41,973 nt of DNA, from assembly GCA_021162615.1 (NCBI GenBank), contig JAGGYH010000023.1, forward strand, positions 1 through 41,973, given 5' to 3'. This DNA comes from Candidatus Aminicenantota bacterium (GTDB taxonomy: Bacteria > Acidobacteriota > Aminicenantia > Aminicenantales > Aminicenantaceae). Of the stretch, positions 33,580-41,973 are shown piece after piece; the first letter of the stretch is position 1; the number at the start of each line of letters is the position of its first letter. A program made the translations under genes and the position numbers. The notes below the pieces were generated by a model, which had not been told where the DNA came from, ran no database searches, and was given only the letters and a program-made list of their open reading frames with translations.

Positions 33580-33936
33580 ATGCCTGAATACACAAAGCAA
33601 GAACTTGAACCGGAAGAGAGAGAAAAGCTGGATAATATTCTGCGCGAGAGGACAGATGCAGAGGTCTTTAAAATCACCCTTGAATTCGGATACAAGCCCT
33701 CAAAAAAATATAAAAAGGCCGTTGAAATCTCAAAAAAGCTTCCTACATACAAGGAGAAGGGCACTGGCGAGCGTATCCGCCATTCCGTGACATTTACACC
33801 AAAAGAAGCAGAGAGTCTTTTCCAGGTTTTCAATATTGTGGTTGACTGGGAAAAAACAGATATTTATGTGAACCACAAAAAACTTCCTTATGCCCACTCC
33901 CTCTGGGTGCCTCTTATGTGGTTCTACAGGGTTTAG
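33580..33936 (+). CDS. unknown 118-residue soluble protein
   Basis: The product starts MPEYTKQELEPEEREKLDNI and is charged, with helical N-terminal half and an aromatic C-terminal half (VDWEKTDIYVNHKKLPYAHS, then WVPLMWFYRV). There is no signal peptide or membrane helix and no cysteine. I recognise no family. AAGGA lies about 10 bases before the ATG, and a strong promoter is close upstream, which supports it as a real, separately expressed gene. It ends 7 bases from the convergent tnaA stop. Confidence 0.6.
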   Translation: MPEYTKQELEPEEREKLDNILRERTDAEVFKITLEFGYKPSKKYKKAVEISKKLPTYKEKGTGERIRHSVTFTPKEAESLFQVFNIVVDWEKTDIYVNHKKLPYAHSLWVPLMWFYRV

Positions 33937-33943
33937 GTCCAGC

Positions 33944-35326
33944 CTATATTTCTTCCATACATGCCGTAAAATGACGCAGATGAGGTGCCTGATGAACGAT
34001 CCTGACTCCTTTGACCTGGTCGCGCTTTTTATATGTCTGTATCACAGCATCAGCTATAAAGTTAAGATGGGAAAGAGTGTAGACCCTTCTGGGAATAGCT
34101 AACCGGACCAGCTCAAGCTCGGGGAATGTTTCCTTTCCGGTCTTTTCGTCTTTCTTCCCGAACATCACTCCACCGATCCCAACCGTTCTTATTCCCGCTT
34201 CCCTGTACAAAGCAACGGTTAAAGCCCAGGCCGGATATGCATGCCTCGGAATATGAGGAAGAAACCGGTCGGCAAGCACATACACGGCGTGCCCTCCAGG
34301 AGGCGCGTACAAAGGAATTCCTTCTTTACTGAGAAGCTTCCATAGATACCTCACCTGACCGATGCGGTGTTCCAGATAATCCTCTTCCAGGACTTCTCTC
34401 AAGCCCCGTGCTACAGCTTCCAGGTCGCGTCCGGCCAGCCCTCCGTATGTGGCAAATCCTTCACTTATAATCAGATTGTTTTTGAGCCTCTCTGCTAGTC
34501 CGTCATCATTGACCGCGATGAATCCTCCCATATTGACCAGAGCGTCTTTTTTGGCGCTCATAGTGGCGCCGTCTGCATAGGAAAAGATCTCTTTAACGAT
34601 CTCTGGTATGGATTTACCGGAGTATCCGGGCTCATGTTTTTTTATAAAATAGGCATTCTCGGCAAATCGGCAGGCATCGATATATAAAGGGATATTGTGC
34701 TTCCTACAGACTTTACTGACATTTCTAATATTGCTTAGAGATACGGGCTGCCCGCCTGCGCTGTTATTGGTTATGGTTATCATCACAAAGGGAATGTTTT
34801 CAGGCTTTTTGTCTTTGATATAATTCTCCAGTTTATCGATATCCATATCTCCCTTGAAAAGGATATCCGCTTCCGGGTCATAGGCTTTCTCCTGAACCAG
34901 GTCAGCGCACTCAACGCCCCTGATCTCAAGGTTTGCCCTTGTGGTATCGAAATGGATATTATTGGGAACATAATTCCCCTCTCTTGTGGTCACTGTGAAA
35001 AGAATTCTTTCCGCGGCCCTTCCCTGATGGGTGGGAATCACATGTTTGAAGCCTGTGATATCCTGTATAGTCTCTGCGAAATGAAAAAAATTACGGGAAC
35101 CCGCATACGATTCATCACCGGTCATGAGTCCGGCCCATTGGTTGTCGCTCATAGCTGAAGTCCCGCTGTCAGTTAAAAGGTCAATAAATACTTTTTCTGA
35201 AGGGATACTGAACATATTGTAACCGGCATCCTTCAAGGCTTTCTCCCTCTGCTCCCGGGACAGCCTTTTGATCCGTTCTACTGATTTGATCTTATAAGGT
35301 TCTACGGGATAATCGCGTTCACACAT
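33944..35326 (-). CDS. tnaA: tryptophanase (PLP-dependent beta-eliminating lyase)
   Basis: The 460-residue protein belongs to the tryptophanase/tyrosine phenol-lyase family: IDLLTDSGTSAMSDNQWAGL, PTHQGRAAERILF, and the PLP lysine in ATMSAKKDALVNMGGF. Residues that separate the two enzymes favour tryptophanase: Asp in HFDTTR, Ile-Gly in TVGIGGVMFG where tyrosine phenol-lyase has arginine, and His in LRHFTA where it has Phe. It would split tryptophan to indole, pyruvate and ammonia. The ATG at 35326 has AGGAGG with 5-base spacing. It follows pfkB by 36 bases. Confidence 0.88.
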   Translation of the reverse strand: MCERDYPVEPYKIKSVERIKRLSREQREKALKDAGYNMFSIPSEKVFIDLLTDSGTSAMSDNQWAGLMTGDESYAGSRNFFHFAETIQDITGFKHVIPTHQGRAAERILFTVTTREGNYVPNNIHFDTTRANLEIRGVECADLVQEKAYDPEADILFKGDMDIDKLENYIKDKKPENIPFVMITITNNSAGGQPVSLSNIRNVSKVCRKHNIPLYIDACRFAENAYFIKKHEPGYSGKSIPEIVKEIFSYADGATMSAKKDALVNMGGFIAVNDDGLAERLKNNLIISEGFATYGGLAGRDLEAVARGLREVLEEDYLEHRIGQVRYLWKLLSKEGIPLYAPPGGHAVYVLADRFLPHIPRHAYPAWALTVALYREAGIRTVGIGGVMFGKKDEKTGKETFPELELVRLAIPRRVYTLSHLNFIADAVIQTYKKRDQVKGVRIVHQAPHLRHFTACMEEI

Positions 35327-35362
35327 CCTATCCTCCTCTATCATTTTGTCCATTGACAGACC

Positions 35363-36262
35363 TCAAAAAGAAACTATTTTTGTTATTTCTTCAAAACGCC
35401 TGTCTATTTCTGAAGCGGTCAGTGATTCCAAACGCTTGATACCAAAATCCTGTATAGTGAATGAGGCCATCACACTTCCGTAAACAGCCGCTTTCCTCAG
35501 GTCTTTCTCCTGGAATGAATTGACTTTATCCAGGTAACCTAAAAATCCGCCTGCAAAGCTGTCTCCGGCTCCGGTCGGGTCAACCACATCCTCACACGGA
35601 TAAGCCGGCATGCCCGAGATAAATTCCTGTCCGATCATCATCACACCGTGTTCGCCCTTTTTAATCACCACTAAAGACGGCCCCTGTTCCAGGAATTTTT
35701 TGCCTGCTTTTATAAGATTTGTCTCTCCGGTTATCTTTTTGACCTCCTCATCATTGCCGAAATAGATGTCCACTTTTTTTATGCTCTCCAAAAGGGATCC
35801 ATAGCTGTTCTCTATATAGAAATTAATGGTATCCATAGCTGTCAACTTGGGCTCTTTGACCTGGGAGAGGACATCTAGCTGAATCTCAGGAGCAATGGTC
35901 CCTAAAAGCACAATATCAGCTTCCCTGTAATCAGGCAGCAGATGAGGCTTGAATTCCCGGAGAACATTGACTTCTGTCTTTATGGTGGTTCTCTGGTTGG
36001 GATCATCGCCGTATTTCCCCTCCCAGTGAAAAGTCTTCCCTTTTTTTCGAACCAATCCCCTCGTATCTATACCTTTCTCATTGAATTTTTCTATCATTTC
36101 CTCGGGAAAATCATCGCCCACGACAGAAACGATCCTCGGCTTTGTAAAATAACTGGCTGCAAGGGCTGAATACGAACAGGACCCTCCTATGATTCTTTCT
36201 CTTCTTTCACAGGGTGTTTCTATGGTATCAAAGACAATGGAGCCGGCTATGACTAAACTCAT
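35363..36262 (-). CDS. PfkB-family sugar or nucleoside kinase
   Basis: The 299-residue protein has the PfkB signature 2, VVDPTGAGDSFAGGFLGYLD, including the catalytic aspartate and anion hole, plus IIGGSCSYSALAASYF near the N-terminus and YFGNDEEVKKITGE. It phosphorylates a sugar or nucleoside with ATP. It starts 4 bases after mtnP, so the substrate is probably a product or relative of methylthioadenosine or adenosine phosphorolysis; this is inference. tnaA follows. Confidence 0.85.
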   Translation of the reverse strand: MSLVIAGSIVFDTIETPCERRERIIGGSCSYSALAASYFTKPRIVSVVGDDFPEEMIEKFNEKGIDTRGLVRKKGKTFHWEGKYGDDPNQRTTIKTEVNVLREFKPHLLPDYREADIVLLGTIAPEIQLDVLSQVKEPKLTAMDTINFYIENSYGSLLESIKKVDIYFGNDEEVKKITGETNLIKAGKKFLEQGPSLVVIKKGEHGVMMIGQEFISGMPAYPCEDVVDPTGAGDSFAGGFLGYLDKVNSFQEKDLRKAAVYGSVMASFTIQDFGIKRLESLTASEIDRRFEEITKIVSF

Positions 36263-36266
36263 CTGT

Positions 36267-37175
36267 TTATTTCCCTTTCTCTGCGGATTTTAAATATTTA
36301 TCAACAAGAAGGCTTAATCTTTTCTGTGTGTCCGGAGATATGGCTTCAGGATGCGTCACAATACAGTTTTTCAAAGCATCCCGGCATTCACACGTGCTTT
36401 CACTTCTCTCAGGGATGACTTTCAAGGCGCTCCTTATAATATTCTGCGCGCTGCTCACGTTCTTTTCCATATTGGCCAGGATCATCTCCACAGAGACAGG
36501 CCCTTCGGATTCATGCCATACATCATAATCCGTTACCAGGCTCATTGCAGCATAACAAATCTCTGCCTCCCTGCATAACTTTGCTTCCGTAGCGCTGGTC
36601 ATGCCGATAACATCACAGCCCCACATTCTGTGGATATGAGATTCTGCAATAGTTGAAAAGTGAGGCCCCTGGATACAGACATAAGTTCCCTTGTCATGGA
36701 CCCTCAAACCCAGGCTTTTTCCTGTCTTATATAGCAGACCTGAAAGATCGGGACATACAGGATGGGCAAATCCTATATGAGCTGCCAATCCTTCACCGAA
36801 AAAAGTATTTTCTCTGTAAGTCTTATCATAAAATTGGTCAGGGAACACAATATCCGTGGGTTTTATTTCGTCCTTGAGAGAACCTACTGAATTTACGGAG
36901 ATAATACGGCTCACTCCAAGCATTTTAAATCCATAAATGTTTGCCCTGTAATTAATTTCCGAGGGGAGCCGTTTGTGTCCCCGGCCGTGCCTGCTGAGAA
37001 AAGCTACGTTTTTTCCCTCCAGCGATCCTGTTATATACGCATCCGAAGGACGGCCAAACGGAGTGTTGAGTTCCACTGTTTTCAGTCCCTCTATTCCTTT
37101 CATATCGTAGAGTCCCGTGCCTCCGATTATGCCGAAATCAGCAGTGGGATTCCCTTCGCGCTTAAAATCTGTCAT
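36267..37175 (-). CDS. mtnP: S-methyl-5'-thioadenosine phosphorylase
   Basis: The 302-residue protein has the family motifs FGIIGGTGLYDMKGIEGLKT, RHGRGHKRLPSEINYRANIY, SVGSLKDEIKPTDIVFPDQF and GPHFSTIAESHIHRMWGCDV. TDYDVWHESE supplies the aspartate that marks 6-aminopurine specificity. The usual MTxxPEA is here MTSATEAKL, with proline replaced. It releases adenine from methylthioadenosine with phosphate. GAGGAGATGAGAT precedes the ATG. It is the first gene of mtnP-pfkB-tnaA. Confidence 0.9.
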   Translation of the reverse strand: MTDFKREGNPTADFGIIGGTGLYDMKGIEGLKTVELNTPFGRPSDAYITGSLEGKNVAFLSRHGRGHKRLPSEINYRANIYGFKMLGVSRIISVNSVGSLKDEIKPTDIVFPDQFYDKTYRENTFFGEGLAAHIGFAHPVCPDLSGLLYKTGKSLGLRVHDKGTYVCIQGPHFSTIAESHIHRMWGCDVIGMTSATEAKLCREAEICYAAMSLVTDYDVWHESEGPVSVEMILANMEKNVSSAQNIIRSALKVIPERSESTCECRDALKNCIVTHPEAISPDTQKRLSLLVDKYLKSAEKGK

Positions 37176-37228
37176 ATCTCATCTCCTCTTTAAATGATCT
37201 TGAATATTCAAAAAACGGCAATATCATT

Positions 37229-37257
37229 ATTATCATTTTCTTTCCCCCGATATGCAA
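37229..37257 (-). promoter_or_regulatory. possible promoter of the mtnP operon
   Basis: Minus strand TTGCAT (37252-37257), 17 bases, GATAAT (37229-37234). The -10 is good and the -35 is partial. Confidence 0.35.
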
Positions 37258-37328
37258 GATTTTTTCAAGAACAACGCAAAAGTATTGATAGTACAAGGGA
37301 AATAAGCCCTCTCCGAGAGTTTTCACAC

Positions 37329-37357
37329 TTGAGGTTTGAGGATAATTCAGTTATTCT
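37329..37357 (+). promoter_or_regulatory. possible promoter of the sir2-larC operon
   Basis: TTGAGG (37329-37334), 17 bases, TATTCT (37352-37357). It is a moderate match, placed 20 bases before the start codon. Confidence 0.3.
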
Positions 37358-37376
37358 ATTGTCCAAGGAAAACATT

Positions 37377-38150
37377 ATGGATATAAGGGAAAAAGTTCAG
37401 ACAGCGGCTCAACTTCTATCTCAAGCAGATAACATCATTGCTTTCACAGGATCCGGCATATCATCTGAGTCAGGGATTCCCACATTCCGCGGAAAAGACG
37501 GACTATGGAAACAATTCAAAGCCCAGGACCTTGCGACTCCCGCTGCCTTTTCCACCAACCCGAAGCTTGTCTGGGAGTGGTATGACTGGCGGAGAAATAT
37601 CATCGCGGACAAACAGCCGAATCCGGGCCATAAAATCCTTGCGGAATGGAACGATCTCTTTTCCTCTCTTTATGTTATAACTCAAAACATAGACGGACTT
37701 CACCAGAAGGCCGGTTCTGAAAATATCATCGAACTGCATGGAAATATCTGGAAATTAAGATGCACCAAAGAAGGGACCGTCACTGAAGACCACTCCTGCC
37801 CTCTTAAAGAGATCCCCCCTATATGCAAAAAATGCGGGGCCCTGATGAGACCTCATGTAGTCTGGTTCGGAGAATCTTTGGATACGAAGCTTCTGAGTGA
37901 AGCTGTGAAAATGTGCTCAAAGGCTGACCTGATGCTCGCTATCGGCACTTCATCCCTGGTGTATCCGGCCGCCTCCATCCCTATGACCGCTGCGGAATCA
38001 GGGGTCAAGGTCATAGAAATTAATCCTGAATCAACACCTCTCACGCCCAGAGCCGATACCAGCATAAGAGGAAAAGCTGGAGACGTCCTTCCTGAAATTT
38101 CAGACATTCTCAACAATATCATTCGACAGACTAAAGGAAGAGAAAAATGA
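37377..38150 (+). CDS. Sir2-family NAD-dependent protein deacylase
   Basis: The 257-residue protein starts at the ATG at 37377, with AAGG upstream; the longer open frame to 37194 is not needed. It shows NIIAFTGSGISSESGIPTFR (NAD binding), ITQNIDGLHQKAGSENIIEL, then HGN with the catalytic histidine. Four zinc cysteines lie in RCTKEG, HSCPLK and ICKKCGALMRPHVVWFGE. It removes acyl groups from lysines using NAD. Its stop overlaps the larC start (ATGA). Confidence 0.9.
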   Translation: MDIREKVQTAAQLLSQADNIIAFTGSGISSESGIPTFRGKDGLWKQFKAQDLATPAAFSTNPKLVWEWYDWRRNIIADKQPNPGHKILAEWNDLFSSLYVITQNIDGLHQKAGSENIIELHGNIWKLRCTKEGTVTEDHSCPLKEIPPICKKCGALMRPHVVWFGESLDTKLLSEAVKMCSKADLMLAIGTSSLVYPAASIPMTAAESGVKVIEINPESTPLTPRADTSIRGKAGDVLPEISDILNNIIRQTKGREK

Positions 38151-39322
38151 AATATGCTTATTTTGATGCATCTTCAGGAATAAGCGGAGATATGACACTG
38201 GGAGCTCTTCTGGACTTAGGAGCTGATGTGGAAGTATTTATAAAGAAAATGGGCTCCCTTAACCTTCCGGTTGAGATCGATATCAAAGAAACACAAAGGT
38301 CTTCTCTGAGGGCTTTAAAAGTGGATGTATCCGTCCAGAGAAAAGAAAACATTGCGAGAAAATGGGCGGACATTGAAAAGATCATAGAGAAAAGTCTGTT
38401 TTCAGCGACCGTAAAAAACAAAGCCTCTCTTATATTTAAAAACCTCTTCAAAGCCGAAGCCAAAGTGCACGGAAGTGACTTTGCCTCCGCTCACCTTCAC
38501 GAAGCAGGGGCTGACGATGCCATCATTGATATCGTGGGAACCTGCTTTCTGGCAGAACAGCTCGATATACAGGAATTCCACTCCTCTCCTTTAAATCTGG
38601 GGGGAGGGCACGTTCAAGCGGCCCACGGAATATTGCCTGTTCCTGCCCCTGCCGCTGCAGAGCTTCTCAAGACAATCCCTGTTTATTCAGCACACATTAA
38701 AGAGGAACTGGTCACCCCTACCGGAGCGGCCATTATCATATCATTAGCCAAAGATTTTTCCCCTTTTCCTGAACTCAGCTATGAAAAAATCGGCTGCGGA
38801 GCCGGAGGAAGGGATTTTAAAGGATTCCCCAATGTCCTTCGTGTCTTCTATGGCGATGTGCGTGAACACCAGCCGGGCAAGAAAATCTTTCAGATAGAAG
38901 CGAATATTGACGACTCAAATCCCCAGATCATTGCGGCCTTCCTGGAGAAAGCACTCAAAAAGGGAGCTCTGGACGCCTTCCTAACCCCGGTTGTTATGAA
39001 AAAAAACCGCCTTGCCACTAAATTGACCATACTTGCGGAATTCAATAAAATAGACAGCTTAACAGCCCTTGTCTTTAAAGAGACCAGCTCCATAGGCCTG
39101 AGATATTTTCCTGTAAACAGACAGGTGCTTAAACGAAAAAAATTGAATGTAAAAGTCATGGGAGAGACCATTTCCATTAAAACAGCTGAATTTGAGGGAA
39201 AATTGATCAATATCCAGCCGGAATTCTCTGACTGCAAAAAAGCTGCGGGTAAAAAAGGTGTGCCTTTAAAAACAATCATGGAAATGGCAATAAATGAATT
39301 TTCATCCATTAAAAAAGGATAG
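38147..39322 (+). CDS. larC: LarC-type nickel-pincer cofactor biosynthesis protein
   Basis: The 391-residue protein begins MKYAYFDASSGISGDMTLGA and has ADDAIIDIVGTCFLAEQLDI, SPLNLGGGHVQAAHGILPVP, TPTGAAIIISLA and EANIDDSNPQIIAAFLEKAL. It covers both LarC1 and LarC2 parts in one frame. LarC inserts nickel into the pyridinium bis-thiocarboxylate cofactor using CTP. LarB, LarE and LarA are not in the window, so use of the cofactor here is inference. It overlaps the Sir2 gene by 4 bases and is followed by folE after 18 bases. Confidence 0.88.
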   Translation: MKYAYFDASSGISGDMTLGALLDLGADVEVFIKKMGSLNLPVEIDIKETQRSSLRALKVDVSVQRKENIARKWADIEKIIEKSLFSATVKNKASLIFKNLFKAEAKVHGSDFASAHLHEAGADDAIIDIVGTCFLAEQLDIQEFHSSPLNLGGGHVQAAHGILPVPAPAAAELLKTIPVYSAHIKEELVTPTGAAIIISLAKDFSPFPELSYEKIGCGAGGRDFKGFPNVLRVFYGDVREHQPGKKIFQIEANIDDSNPQIIAAFLEKALKKGALDAFLTPVVMKKNRLATKLTILAEFNKIDSLTALVFKETSSIGLRYFPVNRQVLKRKKLNVKVMGETISIKTAEFEGKLINIQPEFSDCKKAAGKKGVPLKTIMEMAINEFSSIKKG

Positions 39323-39340
39323 AGATTTAGGGAGAAGAAA

Positions 39341-39922
39341 GTGAATCAAAAAAAGATCGAACAGGGAGTCAAACTCATTTTAGAAGGAATCGGAGAAGAC
39401 CTATCACGACCAGGGATTGAACGAACACCTCAAAGGGTTGTATCTATGTTTAAAGAGATTCTGGGAGGGACCGAGAAGGACCCTTCAGAATTCCTTCATC
39501 CCATAAAGGGAGAGAAACATGATGAGATGGTTATCATCAAGAACATACCCCTGTATTCGATGTGTGAACACCACCTCCTGCCCTTCGCAGGAATTGCTCA
39601 TGTGGCTTACATTCCAAAAGGGGGACGCATCGTGGGCTTGAGCAAGATCGCCCGGGCTGTTGAAGTGTTTTCCCGACGCCTCCAGGTTCAGGAGAGGCTC
39701 ACAAAGCAGATCGCTGATACCATAAACGAGAACCTGAAACCTTTAGGAGTCATGGTGGTTATTGAAGCCGAGCATATGTGTGTGTCCATGAGGGGAGCTA
39801 AAAAGCCGAAATCCCTGACCGTCACATCGGCGGTCAGAGGCTCTTTCCGCACTTCCAGTGCCACCAGAACAGAGGCTATGACTCTAATCAGAGGAGGCTT
39901 GACCAGTGGACGAGAAACCTAA
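39341..39922 (+). CDS. folE: GTP cyclohydrolase I
   Basis: The 193-residue protein has the zinc site [20 protein letters not shown] and [20 protein letters not shown], plus [20 protein letters not shown]. It makes 7,8-dihydroneopterin triphosphate from GTP, the first step to folate and also to queuosine, which links it loosely with queA. The start is GTG at 39341, chosen because GGAG lies 6 bases before it and no ATG fits. It overlaps metG by 17 bases. Confidence 0.93.
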   Translation: MNQKKIEQGVKLILEGIGEDLSRPGIERTPQRVVSMFKEILGGTEKDPSEFLHPIKGEKHDEMVIIKNIPLYSMCEHHLLPFAGIAHVAYIPKGGRIVGLSKIARAVEVFSRRLQVQERLTKQIADTINENLKPLGVMVVIEAEHMCVSMRGAKKPKSLTVTSAVRGSFRTSSATRTEAMTLIRGGLTSGRET

Positions 39923-41849
39923 ACAGACTTTTTACATCACCACCCCCATCTATTATGTGAATGATGTTCCCCATATCGGGCATGCTTACACCACCATTAT
40001 CGCTGATGCCCTAAGCCGGTATAATAAATTGGCCGGGAAGAAAGTTTTCTTCCTGACGGGAACCGACGAACACGGACAAAAAATAGAAAAAAGCGCTCAG
40101 GAGAAAGGAATCAAACCCATTGAACTTGCTGACAAGGTGGTCAAAAGGTTTAAAAGCCTCTGGGAAGAATTGGATATATCCTATGATTATTTTATCAGGA
40201 CCACGGAAAAAAGGCATGAGAATGGAGTGCAGGACCTTTTCCGTAAGCTCAAGGAAAAAGGAGATATTTACAAGGGAGTCTATGAAGGATATTACTGCGT
40301 AAGCTGTGAAAATTTTCTTTCTGAAGATGTGCCTTTGGAAAAGGAGGGGCACAAGATTTGCCCTGACTGCGGCAAAGAAGCGGGAAAAGTCTCTGAAGAT
40401 TGTTATTTTTTCCGTTTGTCCGCTTATCAGGACAGGCTCCTGGAACTTTATGAAAAAGACGATCCTCCTTTTGTAAGGCCTGAAAGCCGGCTGAATGAAA
40501 TCAGAAGTTTTGTCAAAAAAGGGCTCAAGGACTTGAGTATCACACGCTCCACAGTGAAATGGGGCATCTCTGTTCCGGATGACCCGGACCAGTCCATCTA
40601 TGTCTGGTTCGATGCCCTGAATAATTATCTGACGGGGATCGGATATGGTTGGGATAAAGAGCTTTATCAGACCTTTTGGCCTCCGGATATCCATCTGATA
40701 GGAAAGGATATCCTCCGGTTTCATGCGGTATACTGGCCTGCTTTTCTTATGGCCGGAGATTTTCCTCTTCCAAAAACCGTATACGGACATGGATGGTGGC
40801 TGAAAGACAAAACAAAAATGTCCAAGTCAAGAGGCAATGTCCTTGACCCGAACATCATACTCAAAAGCTTTGGGACAGATGCGTTAAGATACTTCCTCCT
40901 CCGGGAAATCCCTATCGGAATGGATGGAAATTTCTCCCATGAAGGATTTATTCACAGATGCAATTCTGATTTGGCTAATGACCTGGGAAACCTGGTCCAG
41001 AGAACACTAATCATGATCAGAAAATATTTTAATGCAAAAATCGATACTCTCGGAGAGGAAAAAAGTGACGACATCAGTCTCAGAAAAAGATTCGATGTTT
41101 TAAAGTCAAGAGTTATGGAACATTATGACAACTATTCCATAAACAGGGCTCTTGAAGAGATATGGAGTTACATCGGTTCTGTGAACAAATACCTGGCCGA
41201 TTCAGAACCGTGGAGTTTGGCTAAGGACGAGACCCAAAAAAAGCGGCTAGCCCGCATTCTGTATCAGGCAGCCTGCGCTTTACGCGGAATAAGCACCCTG
41301 CTCTATCCGGTCATGCCTGAATCAGCCCAAAAAATATGGGATCTTCTGGGCGAAGAAAAAAAGATAGAAGATGAGAAACTTGACAACTTGAAATTTGAGG
41401 ACTACGAAGTTTCCCGTGAAATCAAAAACCCTGAACCCATATTTCCCAGAGTAGATCTTAAAGACTTTTTAAAGGAAGAAGAAAAAAGCGATATAGAAAC
41501 ATCCAAAAAGGAGGGAGAAATGAGTCAAATATCTTTTAATGAATTTAAAAAAATGGACCTAAGGGTCGCTGAAATTCTGAGTGCTGAAAAAGTGGAAGGA
41601 ACCCGAAAGCTCATAAAGCTGGAGGTTGACATTGGAGATGAAAAAAGACAGATGGTCGCCGGCATCTTGGAAACCTATGAACCTGAAGACCTTGTCGGGA
41701 AAAAACTCGTTGTTATCGCCAATCTCGAACCGGCCACTATACATGGAATCGAATCTCAAGCTATGCTGCTGGCAGCAATGAAAGATGACGGAACCGCCGT
41801 TATCCCATTCTTTACGGAAGACATCCCGGCCGGAGCCAAGGTCCAGTAA
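39906..41849 (+). CDS. metG: methionyl-tRNA synthetase with C-terminal tRNA-binding domain
   Basis: The 647-residue protein shows the HIGH motif in [20 protein letters not shown], zinc cysteines in [15 protein letters not shown] and [11 protein letters not shown], and [13 protein letters not shown] near residue 302. The C-terminus adds an EMAP/Trbp111-like OB domain ([20 protein letters not shown] to [18 protein letters not shown]). The start is GTG at 39906, with GAGGAGG upstream, inside the end of folE. Its TAA stop is the first three bases of repeat copy 3. Confidence 0.95.
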   Translation: MDEKPKQTFYITTPIYYVNDVPHIGHAYTTIIADALSRYNKLAGKKVFFLTGTDEHGQKIEKSAQEKGIKPIELADKVVKRFKSLWEELDISYDYFIRTTEKRHENGVQDLFRKLKEKGDIYKGVYEGYYCVSCENFLSEDVPLEKEGHKICPDCGKEAGKVSEDCYFFRLSAYQDRLLELYEKDDPPFVRPESRLNEIRSFVKKGLKDLSITRSTVKWGISVPDDPDQSIYVWFDALNNYLTGIGYGWDKELYQTFWPPDIHLIGKDILRFHAVYWPAFLMAGDFPLPKTVYGHGWWLKDKTKMSKSRGNVLDPNIILKSFGTDALRYFLLREIPIGMDGNFSHEGFIHRCNSDLANDLGNLVQRTLIMIRKYFNAKIDTLGEEKSDDISLRKRFDVLKSRVMEHYDNYSINRALEEIWSYIGSVNKYLADSEPWSLAKDETQKKRLARILYQAACALRGISTLLYPVMPESAQKIWDLLGEEKKIEDEKLDNLKFEDYEVSREIKNPEPIFPRVDLKDFLKEEEKSDIETSKKEGEMSQISFNEFKKMDLRVAEILSAEKVEGTRKLIKLEVDIGDEKRQMVAGILETYEPEDLVGKKLVVIANLEPATIHGIESQAMLLAAMKDDGTAVIPFFTEDIPAGAKVQ

Positions 41850-41973
41850 CCTGGATTATTCACGAGTCAAGCTTGCTGCAGATGCGAGGCACAAGGCATG
41901 AAGGTGTGGTCCTTCACTGCGAATGCCTTGTAACAAAGCAGATGCAGTAAGATCGGCTCGCCTAAAAGGTAAA
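41847..41973 (+). repeat. dispersed structured repeat, copy 3, cut by the window end
   Basis: It begins TAACCTGGATTATTCACGAG, where TAA is the metG stop, and continues with the conserved core. The stem ACAAGGCAT (41891-41899) with ATGCCTTGT (41923-41931) is the same as in copy 1, around a TGAAGG/CCTTCA hairpin with loop TGTGGT. It runs past GGCTCGCC to the end of the window. Orientation matches copy 1. Confidence 0.8.

Noticed and set aside
33944-35326. Tyrosine phenol-lyase as identity of the beta-eliminating lyase
   Set aside because: The discriminating positions (HFDTTR, TVGIGG, LRHFTA) agree with tryptophanase and not with tyrosine phenol-lyase.
37194-37376. N-terminal extension of the Sir2 protein
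   Set aside because: The added 61 residues have no family similarity, and a ribosome binding site lies in front of the ATG at 37377.
38147-39322. Split larC with frameshift, as known in some lactobacilli
   Set aside because: Here larC is one continuous frame from N-terminus to C-terminus.

Overview
The window (about 42 kb, AT-rich) reads as a chromosomal segment of an anaerobic, peptide- or amino-acid-using Gram-negative-type bacterium. The mix of FtsX/MacB-like permeases, six-bladed beta-propeller lipoproteins, an indolepyruvate:ferredoxin oxidoreductase operon with an ADP-forming acyl-CoA synthetase, tryptophanase and many gene remnants reminds me most of uncultured Acidobacteriota or Aminicenantes-type genomes. 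That placement is inference; no marker here fixes it. Several promoters fit the TTGACA-N17-TATAAT consensus, so a standard housekeeping sigma factor is in use.

Region 1 (1-15 kb) is accessory and decaying. It opens with a radical SAM/SPASM enzyme that leaves the window; its reading frame has no start codon and joins a 76-codon ORF across an A-AAA-AAC heptamer. Then come a GNAT acetyltransferase, a remnant plus an intact FtsX-type permease, and an intact propeller lipoprotein with two broken paralogues. An AbiE module follows, with intact antitoxin and promoter/operator but a gutted toxin. Further on are an Xre remnant, a TPR lipoprotein, small membrane proteins, a ProX-type tRNA deacylase and an amino-acid permease fused to two universal-stress domains, preceded by an overlapping 51-residue membrane peptide.

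Region 2 (15-27 kb, mostly minus strand) holds tRNA-Arg(ACG), a truncated alcohol dehydrogenase start, YprB nuclease, YjbQ, dGTPase, a Rossmann-less tandem 3HCDH-C protein, the YggS PLP protein, an SSS symporter, a DUF362 pseudogene, and the tightly packed iorA-iorB-acd operon. The latter would convert aryl-pyruvates to aryl-acetates with reduced ferredoxin and ATP as yield.

Region 3 (27-42 kb) is mostly intact: Rrf2 regulator plus thiamine-binding protein, mnmA, yebC-ruvC-ruvA-ruvB-queA, an unknown 118-residue protein, mtnP-pfkB-tnaA on the minus strand, and sir2-larC-folE-metG on the plus strand.

The main unexplained signal is a dispersed intergenic repeat of about 250 bp (copies near 19.6, 28.9 and 41.85 kb, the last cut by the window). 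Its copies keep two inverted-repeat stems through compensatory changes, and it ends in a TAACCTGARTTATTCA-like terminus. Twice that terminus begins exactly at a gene's TAA stop codon, and once it overlaps the mnmA start. Two 39-40 bp sequences with the same terminus lie in inverted orientation just downstream of the predicted promoters of the symporter and the ior operon.
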